Both the position numbers and the translations under genes were made by a program. The notes beneath the pieces are model-generated. The model did no database searches, was not told the origin of the DNA, and was given only the letters and a program-made list of their open reading frames with translations. From Streptomyces sp. HUAS CB01 (lineage in GTDB: Bacteria > Actinomycetota > Actinomycetes > Streptomycetales > Streptomycetaceae): DNA of 64,000 nucleotides. The DNA is taken from the NCBI RefSeq assembly GCF_030406905.1, contig NZ_CP129137.1, positions 2,669,001 through 2,733,000 on the forward strand. Reading direction: 5' to 3'. Below are positions 35,627 to 43,191 of this stretch, in pieces; the stretch's first letter is position 1; every line of letters starts with the position of its first letter.

Positions 35627-36532
35627 ATGACCACGACCCTCGACCCCGCGCCGTCCGCCGTGCGCCCCGCCCGCGGAGGCGGTTCCGCCGCCCGGCGCGG
35701 CGCGCGGCGCAGGGCCACCCTGGAGTGGATCGCGGTCCACTCCCTGGCCCTCGCGGCCGCGCTGTTCTTCCTGCTGCCGTTCGTGTTCGTCTTCCTGACG
35801 GCGGTGATGAGCGACGATCAGGCGCTCACCCGCGAACTGTGGCCGCGCACCTGGGAGTGGGGCAACTTCGCCGCCGTGTGGAACACCCCGGGCTTCCTCA
35901 CCTGGTGGCGCAACACGCTGCTGTACGCGGGCCTCGGCACCGTCCTCGCGGTCGCGTCGAGCATCCCGGTCGCCTACGCGCTGGCGAAGTTCCGCTTCCG
36001 CGGCCGAGGTCTGGCGATGATGCTGGTCATCGCCACGATGATGCTGCCGCCGCAGGTGGTCGTCGTCCCCATGTACCTGTTCTGGGCCAAGCAGATGGAC
36101 CTCGCGGGCACGCTGTGGCCGCTGATCGTCCCGTTCGCCTTCGGCAACGCGTTCACGATCTTCCTGCTGCGGCAGTTCATGCTGACGATCCCCAGGGAGT
36201 ACACGGAGGCCGCCAGGATCGACGGCTGCGGCGAGTTCCGCACGATGGTGCGGATCGTGCTGCCGATGGCGCGGCCGGCGATCGCCGCCGTGGCGCTGTT
36301 CCACTTCTTCTCCTGCTGGAACGACTACTTCGGCCCGCAGATCTACGCCTCGGAGAACCCCGCCGCCTGGACGCTCTCCTACGGCCTGGAGTCCTTCAAG
36401 GGCGCACACCAGACGGACTGGAACCTGACGATGGCCGCGACCGTGATGGTCATGGCCCCCGTGATCGTCGTGTTCTTCCTCGCACAGAAGGCCTTCGTCG
36501 AGGGCGTCACACTGACCGGAGTGAAGGGCTGA
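35627..36532 (+). CDS. csnG: Sugar ABC transporter permease 2
   Basis: 301 residues, starting three bases after csnF. Six membrane helices, with EAA loop EAARIDGCGEFRTMVRIVLP near residue 196. The first helix (WIAVHSLALAAALFFLLPFV) follows an Arg-rich start. It forms the channel with CsnF for the uptake of glucosamine oligosaccharides. Confidence 0.9.
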   Translation: MTTTLDPAPSAVRPARGGGSAARRGARRRATLEWIAVHSLALAAALFFLLPFVFVFLTAVMSDDQALTRELWPRTWEWGNFAAVWNTPGFLTWWRNTLLYAGLGTVLAVASSIPVAYALAKFRFRGRGLAMMLVIATMMLPPQVVVVPMYLFWAKQMDLAGTLWPLIVPFAFGNAFTIFLLRQFMLTIPREYTEAARIDGCGEFRTMVRIVLPMARPAIAAVALFHFFSCWNDYFGPQIYASENPAAWTLSYGLESFKGAHQTDWNLTMAATVMVMAPVIVVFFLAQKAFVEGVTLTGVKG

Positions 36533-36539
36533 GAGACAC

Positions 36540-37847
36540 ATGCCGCACACCAGCGGGGGGCAGCCCCCGAACCCCCGGCACCCGAAGATCGCGGTCGTGG
36601 GTGGCGGGTCCACCTACACCCCCGAACTGATCGACGGTTTCGCCCGGCTGAGGGAGACCCTGCCGATCGGCGAGCTGGTCCTGATCGACCCCGCGGCCGT
36701 CCGGCTGGACCTGGTCGGCGGGCTCGCCCGGCGCATCTTCGCCCGGCAGGGCCACCCCGGGACCATCACGACCACCGCGGACCTGGACGCCGGGGTGGCG
36801 GGCGCCGACGCCGTGCTGCTGCAGTTGCGCGTCGGCGGCCAGGCCGCGCGGGAGAAGGACGAGACATGGCCGCTGGAGTGCGGCTGCGTCGGACAGGAGA
36901 CGACCGGCGCCGGCGGTCTGGCCAAGGCGCTGCGCACCGTCCCGGTGGTGCTGGACATCGCCGAACGGGTGCGACGCGCCGCCCCGGACGCGTGGATCGT
37001 CGACTTCACCAACCCGGTGGGCATCGTGACCCGCGCACTGCTCCAGGCCGGCCACCGGGCGGTCGGACTGTGCAACGTCGCGATCGGCCTGCAGCGGAAG
37101 TTCGCCGCGCTGCTGGACACCGCCCCGGGCGATGTGCACCTGGAGCACGTGGGCCTCAACCATCTGACCTGGGAGACGGGTGTGCGGCTGGGCGGTCCGG
37201 AGGGCGAGAACGTCCTGCCGCGGCTGCTCGCCGAGCACGGCGACGCCATCGCCGGGGACCTGCGGCTCCCGCGACAGATCCTGGACCGCCTCGGCGTCGT
37301 CCCGTCGTACTACCTGCGCTACTTCTACGCGCACGACGCGGTCGTCCGGGAGATGCGGACCAGGCCCTCCCGGGCCGCGGAGGTCGCGGCGATGGAGAAG
37401 CGGCTCCTGGAGATGTACGGCGACCCGTCGCTGGACGAGAAACCGGAACTGCTGGCCTCACGCGGCGGCGCCTACTACTCCGAGGCCGCCGTCGACCTCG
37501 TCGCGGCGCTCCTCGGGGGAACGGGCAGCCCGTACCAGGTGGTCAACACGTACAACGACGGCACGCTGCCGTTCCTCCCCGACGACGCCGTCGTCGAGGT
37601 GCAGGCCGCCGTCGGCACCAAGGGCGCGGCGCCGCTGCCGCTGCCCGACGTCGACCCGCTGTACGGCGGGCTGATCGCGGGCGTCACCGCCTACGAGGAG
37701 CTGGCGCTGGAGGCGGCGCTGCGCGGCGGCCGCGACCGGGTCTTCAAGGCGCTGCTGGCCCACCCGCTGGTCGGTCAGTACGAGTACGCCGAAGCGCTCA
37801 CGGAGCGCCTGGTCGCCCACAACCGGGAGCACCTTCCGTGGGCGTGA
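36540..37847 (+). CDS. csnH: GH4 glycosidase (6-phospho-glycosidase type)
   Basis: 435 residues. GH4 enzymes use NAD+ and Mn2+ in an oxidation-elimination mechanism. The NAD site is KIAVVGGGSTYTPEL (about 16-30). Catalytic-region motifs are CGCVGQETTGAGG and DFTNPVGIVT. Likely metal ligands are the Cys in GLCNVAIG and the His in VGLNHLTW. In this operon it probably hydrolyses phosphorylated or free glucosaminides after import. Its start lies seven bases after csnG, and its stop overlaps csnK. Confidence 0.9.
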   Translation: MPHTSGGQPPNPRHPKIAVVGGGSTYTPELIDGFARLRETLPIGELVLIDPAAVRLDLVGGLARRIFARQGHPGTITTTADLDAGVAGADAVLLQLRVGGQAAREKDETWPLECGCVGQETTGAGGLAKALRTVPVVLDIAERVRRAAPDAWIVDFTNPVGIVTRALLQAGHRAVGLCNVAIGLQRKFAALLDTAPGDVHLEHVGLNHLTWETGVRLGGPEGENVLPRLLAEHGDAIAGDLRLPRQILDRLGVVPSYYLRYFYAHDAVVREMRTRPSRAAEVAAMEKRLLEMYGDPSLDEKPELLASRGGAYYSEAAVDLVAALLGGTGSPYQVVNTYNDGTLPFLPDDAVVEVQAAVGTKGAAPLPLPDVDPLYGGLIAGVTAYEELALEAALRGGRDRVFKALLAHPLVGQYEYAEALTERLVAHNREHLPWA

Positions 37848-38878
37848 ACGTCCCGGCCGCGCACGGCCCGTCCGTCCACGGCCCGGGGGCGGGCGGTCCC
37901 GCGGCCGCGGTGCTCGCCGTGGACGCCGGCAACAGCAAGACGGACGTGGCGGTGGTCGGCGCGGACGGCTCGGTGCTGGGCACGGCCCGCGGCGGTGGCT
38001 TCCAGCCTCCGAGGGTGGGGGTCGCGGCGGCGCTCGACGAACTGGACGGCACGGTGCGCGAGGCCCTCGGCAGCGCCGGGTTCGGGTCCGTCGCTCATGT
38101 CTCGGCCTGTCTGGCCAACGCCGATCTGCCCGTCGAGGAGGAGGAGTTGGCGGCCGCGGTACGGGCCCGCGGCTGGGGCGGGACGAGCGAGGTCCGCAAC
38201 GACACCTTCGCGATCCTGCGGGCCGGGGTCGACGAGCCCAGGGGCGTCGCCGTCGTCTGCGGCGCCGGCATCAACTGCGTGGGCATGGCGCCGGACGGCC
38301 GCACCGCCCGCTTCCCGGCGATCGGCAGGATCTCCGGGGACTGGGGAGGGGGCGCCGGACTCGCCGAGGAGGCGGTGTGGTTCGCCGCACGGGCCGAGGA
38401 CGGGCGCGGGGAACCGACCGCACTCGCCCGCACGCTCCCCGCGCACTTCGGCCTGCCGTCGATGTACGCGCTCATCGAGGCACTGCATCTGGGCCGTGTC
38501 GCACCCGGGCGCAGGCACGGGCTCGTCCCGGTCCTGTTCTCGACCGCTGCCGCCGGTGACGCCGTGGCGGGCGCGATCGTCGACCGGCTCGCCGAGGAGG
38601 TCGTCCTGATGGCCACGGTGGCGCTCGGCCGGCTCGGCCTGCTGGACGAGAAGGTGCCCGTGGTGCTCGGCGGCAGCGTGCTGGCGGCGCGGCATCCCCG
38701 GCTCGACGCCGGGATCGAGGAGTCGCTCGCCCTCCGGGCGCCGAAGGCCGTCGTGTCCGTGGTGACGGCACCACCCGTCCTGGGCGCGGCCCTGCTGGGC
38801 CTCGACCACCTCGGCGCGCCCGCCGCCGCACGGGCCCGGCTGCGGTCCCGCTACGAGGAACAGGCCGGTCCGCGGTAG
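37838..38878 (+). CDS. csnK: BadF/BadG-type sugar kinase
   Basis: 346 residues from GTG 37838, placed eight bases after GGGAG; GTG 37844 would overlap the csnH stop as GTGA and is nearly as likely. ASKHA-fold motifs: phosphate-1 DAGNSKTDVAVV, GAGINCVG, GDWGGGAGLAEEAV and VVLGGSVLAA. Relatives phosphorylate N-acetylglucosamine or glucosamine, so a role as glucosamine or glucosamine-oligosaccharide kinase fits the operon. Two hairpins follow. Confidence 0.87.
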   Translation: MGVNVPAAHGPSVHGPGAGGPAAAVLAVDAGNSKTDVAVVGADGSVLGTARGGGFQPPRVGVAAALDELDGTVREALGSAGFGSVAHVSACLANADLPVEEEELAAAVRARGWGGTSEVRNDTFAILRAGVDEPRGVAVVCGAGINCVGMAPDGRTARFPAIGRISGDWGGGAGLAEEAVWFAARAEDGRGEPTALARTLPAHFGLPSMYALIEALHLGRVAPGRRHGLVPVLFSTAAAGDAVAGAIVDRLAEEVVLMATVALGRLGLLDEKVPVVLGGSVLAARHPRLDAGIEESLALRAPKAVVSVVTAPPVLGAALLGLDHLGAPAAARARLRSRYEEQAGPR

Positions 38879-38879
38879 G

Positions 38880-38900
38880 GGGCGCGCGCGGATCGCGCCC
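38880..38900 (+). terminator. csn operon terminator
   Basis: GGGCGCG (38880-38886) pairs with CGCGCCC (38894-38900). A second hairpin, GGGCGC (38901-38906) with GCGCCC (38915-38920), follows at once. Confidence 0.65.
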
Positions 38901-39000
38901 GGGCGCACGGCGGCGCGCCCGGCTCGTCGGGGACGGCCGCGCGGAACCGATCGGCCACCGGCGGCGTATTCATGGGAGGGGCGCTGAACAGGGGGCGGCA

Positions 39001-39029
39001 TTGACGCGACACGCCGGATGGCACAAGAT
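39001..39029 (+). promoter_or_regulatory. Promoter of the PknG-like signalling cluster
   Basis: TTGACG (39001-39006) and CAAGAT (39024-39029) have a 17-base spacer, about 110 bases ahead of the first cluster gene. No other promoter is obvious until after the FHA gene. Confidence 0.6.
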
Positions 39030-39139
39030 CCAGTGAATCCTGGGTGTGGAATGTCCGCCCCCGCGGCCATACTTCTGGCCGGAAGCCGTCCCCCGCCCGC
39101 GGGAGGTGGGACGCCGTCAGTGACCGAGGGGGAGGTCAA

Positions 39140-40582
39140 GTGACACACATGCCGAGCGCGGCAGGCCCGCCCGCGCCGCCGGCGCCGTACGTCCCGGCGC
39201 AGCCGGGGCCGCCGCCCGGCCCGGGATCGGGGCCCTCCGCCGAGGGGTCCGCACCGCCCCCGGCACCGCCCGCGCGGCGCAGTGCCTGGGCGGAGACGAC
39301 GGCGCAGCTGCGCGCCGCCGCGACGACGGAGCCGGGCCGGCTGCGGATCATCGGCGCCGTACTGGCCGCGCTGGTCGTGGCGTTCGGCGCGGTGACGGCC
39401 CTCGAGATCGCCGACCGTGCCTCCTCCGCCGACGCCGTGGTCAACCGCAGCCAGCCGCTCAGCGCCGACGCGGCGAGCATCTACCGCTCGCTCGCCGACG
39501 CCGACACGGCCGCCGCGAGCGGCTTCCTGGCCGGGGCGCAGGAGCCCGCGGCGGTACGGGAGCGCTATCGCCGGGACATCGCCAGCGCCTCCCGGCTGCT
39601 CGTGAAGGCCGCCGCGAACACGGACGGCTCGACCGACTCGCGCCGCTGGATCACCACGCTCAACGAACAGCTCCCCCGCTACACGGGCCTCGTCGAGCGG
39701 GCCCGGGCCAACAACCGCCAGGGCCTGCCGCTGGGCGGCGCCTACCTGCGGTACGCGAACCAGCTGATGACCACCGAGCTGCTCCCGGCTGCCCAGAAGC
39801 TGTACGAGGAGGAGACGGCCCGGCTCGACGACGACCACGGCGACGCCCGGCTGTGGCCCTTCGTGTCGCTGGGGCTCGGAGTGGTCGCGATCGGCGGACT
39901 GGTCTGGGCCCAGCACCGCAACTACCGGCGCACGAACCGGGTGTTCAACCACGGACTGCTCGCGGCGACCGCCGCGTCCACGGTGGTGCTGCTCTGGCTG
40001 GGCGTCGGGCACGCCGTCGCCAGGGCGGGTCTCGACGAGGCCCGCGCCAAGGGGCAGGAGTCGCTGAAGGTCCTCAACGACGCCCGGATCAGCAGCCTGA
40101 AGGCCCGGGCCAATGAGAACCTGACCCTGGTCGCTCGCGGTGCGGTGCTCACCGCGGACGGCAAGAGCGACAAGTACGAGACGGACTACACCGCGGGCAT
40201 GAGCAGTCTCACCGCCTCGCTCGGCCGCGCCGGGCAGCTCGCCGACGACGGCGCGGGCCGCACGCCGGTCGCCGACGCGGTCTCGGCGGCGTCGGAGTGG
40301 AAGAACCGGCACAAGGACGCCGGTGAGACGGACAGGGCGGGCGACTACGACGGCGCGCTGGCCAAGGTGATCGGCAGCGAGGGCTCCACGGGCCAGTGCT
40401 TCGACCGCGTGGACGCCGCGCTGGAGAAGGCGCTGGCGCACGAGCAGGCCGAGTTCACCGAATCCGCCGAGGGCGGCCGGGGCGCGCTGGCGGCCCTGCC
40501 GGTCGGCGCGGCCGTGCTGGCGGTCCTCGGGGCGGTCGGAGCCGTCCTGGGCATCGGCCGCAGGCTTTCGGAGTACCGGTGA
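39140..40582 (+). CDS. GlnX-like four-helix membrane sensor protein
   Basis: 480 residues from GTG 39140, four bases after GGGGGAGG. A Pro-rich cytoplasmic N-terminus (about 65 residues) is followed by four membrane helices near 68-90, 237-257, 270-292 and 449-472. The two stretches between helices 1-2 and 3-4 (about 145 and 155 residues) are helical and extracytoplasmic, like the 4HB-type sensor of chemoreceptors (residues 91-235 include YRSLADADTAAASG). Gene order with a binding protein and a PknG-like kinase matches mycobacterial glnX. It probably relays ligand binding across the membrane. Confidence 0.78.
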   Translation: MTHMPSAAGPPAPPAPYVPAQPGPPPGPGSGPSAEGSAPPPAPPARRSAWAETTAQLRAAATTEPGRLRIIGAVLAALVVAFGAVTALEIADRASSADAVVNRSQPLSADAASIYRSLADADTAAASGFLAGAQEPAAVRERYRRDIASASRLLVKAAANTDGSTDSRRWITTLNEQLPRYTGLVERARANNRQGLPLGGAYLRYANQLMTTELLPAAQKLYEEETARLDDDHGDARLWPFVSLGLGVVAIGGLVWAQHRNYRRTNRVFNHGLLAATAASTVVLLWLGVGHAVARAGLDEARAKGQESLKVLNDARISSLKARANENLTLVARGAVLTADGKSDKYETDYTAGMSSLTASLGRAGQLADDGAGRTPVADAVSAASEWKNRHKDAGETDRAGDYDGALAKVIGSEGSTGQCFDRVDAALEKALAHEQAEFTESAEGGRGALAALPVGAAVLAVLGAVGAVLGIGRRLSEYR

Positions 40583-40593
40583 GAGGAGGAGAG

Positions 40594-41691
40594 ATGGCTG
40601 ACTCGTTGCCGGGAGCGGCACCGGACGTGACACCGGAGGCCGGTGCCACCGCTGACGGCGGGGCCGCCCGGCCGCGCGTTCCGCGCCGGCGGGGACGCCT
40701 CGCCGACCGGCTGCGCGGCTGGGGCGGTGTCGCCGGGATGGCGGCGGCCTGCGCGCTGACCGCCGCCCTCACCCTGGTCCCCCTCTCGCACGGGGGGCCG
40801 CCCGCCGGTGTGACCCCGGGTGCCGATCCGGCGGCCGTGCCGCCCGCGAAGGCGGACGACTGCACGAGCCCGGAGGCGTCGCTGCGGCCGTCCTCGGCGG
40901 ACGGCCCGGCGATCGAGGAGATCAAACGGCGCGGCAAGCTGGTCGTCGGCGTCGACCAGAACAGCTACCGCTGGGGCTACCGCCGGGCGGACGGCAAGCT
41001 GGAGGGCTTCGACATCGATCTGGCCCGGGCGATCGCGCAGGACATCCTCGGCGATCCCGAGAAGATCATCTTCCGGGCGGTGCCGACCAACCAGCGGATC
41101 ACGGCGCTCAACAACGGCACCGTGGACCTCGTCGTACGGACGATGACCATCAACTGCGCCCGGATCGAGCAGGTCGCTTTCTCCACGGCCTACTTCCAGA
41201 CCGGACAGCAGGTGCTCGCCCCCCGGCAGTCCGGGATCACCGGCTTCGACGGGTCCCTCAAGGGCCGGCGGGTCTGCTCCGCGGAGGGGTCGACGGCGTA
41301 CGAGGCGCTGGAGAAGGACCCGCACGGGGCGGTCTTCCAGGACGAGGACGACGACGGCCCGGGCGACCGGAACAGGCTGACGGTCCCCAACCAGCTGGAC
41401 TGCCTGGTCCGGCTGCAACTGGGCGAGGTGGACGCGGTCGTGACGGACGCGGCCCTCGCCGCGGGCCAGGCCGCCCAGGACCCATCCGTCGAACTCAAAG
41501 GCGACAGGCCTTTCACCACCGAGTACTACGGCGTGGCCGCCAGACTGGGCAGGGACGACCTGGTCCGCAGGGTGAACAAGGTGCTGGAGGAGTACCGGAC
41601 GGGCCCCTGGATGCAGGCGTACGTCAAGTGGCTGAAGAAGGACCTGCCCGGTATATCGGGTCCCCCGGCACCGAAGTACCGGGACAATTGA
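40594..41691 (+). CDS. GlnH-like amino-acid-binding protein, probably membrane-anchored
   Basis: 365 residues from ATG 40594 after GAGGAGGAG, 11 bases past the preceding stop. After a 45-residue Arg/Pro-rich cytoplasmic tail comes one helix (GVAGMAAACALTAALTLVPL), then an SBP_bac_3 domain (about 105-355; KLVVGVDQNSYRWGY, GFDIDLARAIAQDIL, VDLVVRTMTI). Four or more extracytoplasmic cysteines are present. The mycobacterial homologue is a lipoprotein; here the lipobox is poor and the helix may be an uncleaved anchor. It likely senses Glu, Gln, Asp or Asn for the neighbouring kinase rather than transport, since no permease is nearby. Confidence 0.82.
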   Translation: MADSLPGAAPDVTPEAGATADGGAARPRVPRRRGRLADRLRGWGGVAGMAAACALTAALTLVPLSHGGPPAGVTPGADPAAVPPAKADDCTSPEASLRPSSADGPAIEEIKRRGKLVVGVDQNSYRWGYRRADGKLEGFDIDLARAIAQDILGDPEKIIFRAVPTNQRITALNNGTVDLVVRTMTINCARIEQVAFSTAYFQTGQQVLAPRQSGITGFDGSLKGRRVCSAEGSTAYEALEKDPHGAVFQDEDDDGPGDRNRLTVPNQLDCLVRLQLGEVDAVVTDAALAAGQAAQDPSVELKGDRPFTTEYYGVAARLGRDDLVRRVNKVLEEYRTGPWMQAYVKWLKKDLPGISGPPAPKYRDN

Positions 41692-41795
41692 GACCGTTGG
41701 GAAGACAGCCGGCGGAACAGGGCGGTCCGGCAGGGAAGCCGGGCCGGCCTGGACGTCCGGCCGTGGATCCGAGTACACGAGCGGAGAGGTGATCG

Positions 41796-43112
41796 ATGGG
41801 CGTCGCGGGACCCCCTGGGCCGGTGATGGACCGGGACGAGGTGGACCGTGCGCTGGCGCGGCTCGGGGAGGAGCACGAGGCGATCGAGACCTCGCTCCTC
41901 GCCCTGCAGGACCATGCGGGCCGCAGGCTCCTGGAGGGGGCGGAGCTGACGGGTGTCACCAAGGACCGGTGGGCCTCCACCGAGCAGGCGATCACGCTGC
42001 TGTGGGGCTACTTCGACGCGTACGCGGGGGCCCTGCGTTCGGCGCGTGAGCTGCGGGCACGGCGCCGCTGGCCGAGCCGGGACGACCTGGTGGCGCTGAC
42101 CGACCGGCTGCGCGGTCCCAGCGTCACCGTCGCGAGTGCCGCCGCCCATCCCGCGCCGTCCGTGACGGGACCGGCCAAGCTCTCCGAGCGCTTCACGCTG
42201 GAGGGCCTGGTCAGCCGGATGAACACGCTGTACGCCCGCTCCCTGGACGTGGTGGTGGCCGCCGACGCGGTGTGGTCGGCGCTGCCCGCGCGGATCGACC
42301 TCCTCTCAGCCGAGTTGCAGCGCACGCGTTCGCTGGCCCACTCGGTGGGCGTGCGGCCGGGCGAGCACCCGGCGGGCGACGAGCTGGAGGCGATCACCCA
42401 CGAGCTGTCCTCGCTGCGGGCGCAGGTCGTGTCGGACCCGCTGGCCTTCTGGTCGCCGGCGACGGCGAGTTCGGCTCCGGGCGGCGGCCGGCCCGACACG
42501 GGACGTTACGACCACGCCGCGCGTGCGCTGGAGGACGTCCGCCGTGAGATCGAGGCGGTCCTCGCGGTACGGCAGGACTCGGAGACCCGGCTGCTCCGGC
42601 TGCGGGACGTGCTCTCCCGGGCGGACCGCACGCTCACGGAGGCACGTGCCGCACGCGGCGAGGTGCTGGCCAAGATCGCGGCGTCCGAGGTGCCCGCGGT
42701 CAGCGGCCCGCCGACCGTGCTGCAGGAGCGGCTGGCCACCGCCGCCGAGTACCGCAGGCACGCCCAGTGGCACCGGCTGTCCCCGCTGCTGGAGTCCCTG
42801 GAGCGGGAGGCGGAGGACGAACTGATGCGGGCCCGTGAGTCGTTGACGGCCGTGACGGCGCCGCTCGCGGTCCGTGCGGAGCTGCGCGGACGTCTCGACG
42901 CGTACAAGGCGAAGGTCGCCCGGCACGGTATGGCCGAGGACCCGCTGCTGATCGAGCGGTACGACGCGGCGCGCCGGATGCTGTGGAGCGCGCCGTGCGA
43001 TCTGCGCGCCGCCGAGCAGGCGGTCCTGCGCTACCAGCGGGCCGCCGCGGAGGTCCTGGTGCCCCGGCAGCCGGGCCCCGTGGACGGCACCGGCCACCAG
43101 GGGGGATCGTGA
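41796..43112 (+). CDS. Coiled-coil protein of unknown function in kinase cluster
   Basis: 438 residues from ATG 41796 after GGAGAGG. It is almost wholly helical and charged, with no signal peptide, membrane helix or recognised domain. Likely coiled coils are at about 10-110 and 230-400 (RRLLEGAELT, EDVRREIEAVLAVRQDSE, RLLRLRDVLSRADRT). It lies between the binding protein and the kinase, so a scaffold or adaptor role is plausible. I cannot assign a function. Confidence 0.8.
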   Translation: MGVAGPPGPVMDRDEVDRALARLGEEHEAIETSLLALQDHAGRRLLEGAELTGVTKDRWASTEQAITLLWGYFDAYAGALRSARELRARRRWPSRDDLVALTDRLRGPSVTVASAAAHPAPSVTGPAKLSERFTLEGLVSRMNTLYARSLDVVVAADAVWSALPARIDLLSAELQRTRSLAHSVGVRPGEHPAGDELEAITHELSSLRAQVVSDPLAFWSPATASSAPGGGRPDTGRYDHAARALEDVRREIEAVLAVRQDSETRLLRLRDVLSRADRTLTEARAARGEVLAKIAASEVPAVSGPPTVLQERLATAAEYRRHAQWHRLSPLLESLEREAEDELMRARESLTAVTAPLAVRAELRGRLDAYKAKVARHGMAEDPLLIERYDAARRMLWSAPCDLRAAEQAVLRYQRAAAEVLVPRQPGPVDGTGHQGGS

Positions 43113-43191
43113 TCCGCGCACACGTCACCGCCGTGCCGCGGATCCCGTCCGCGGCATCGGTGACCGGGCAGGCGAGCAGGCAGGGGGAGCC

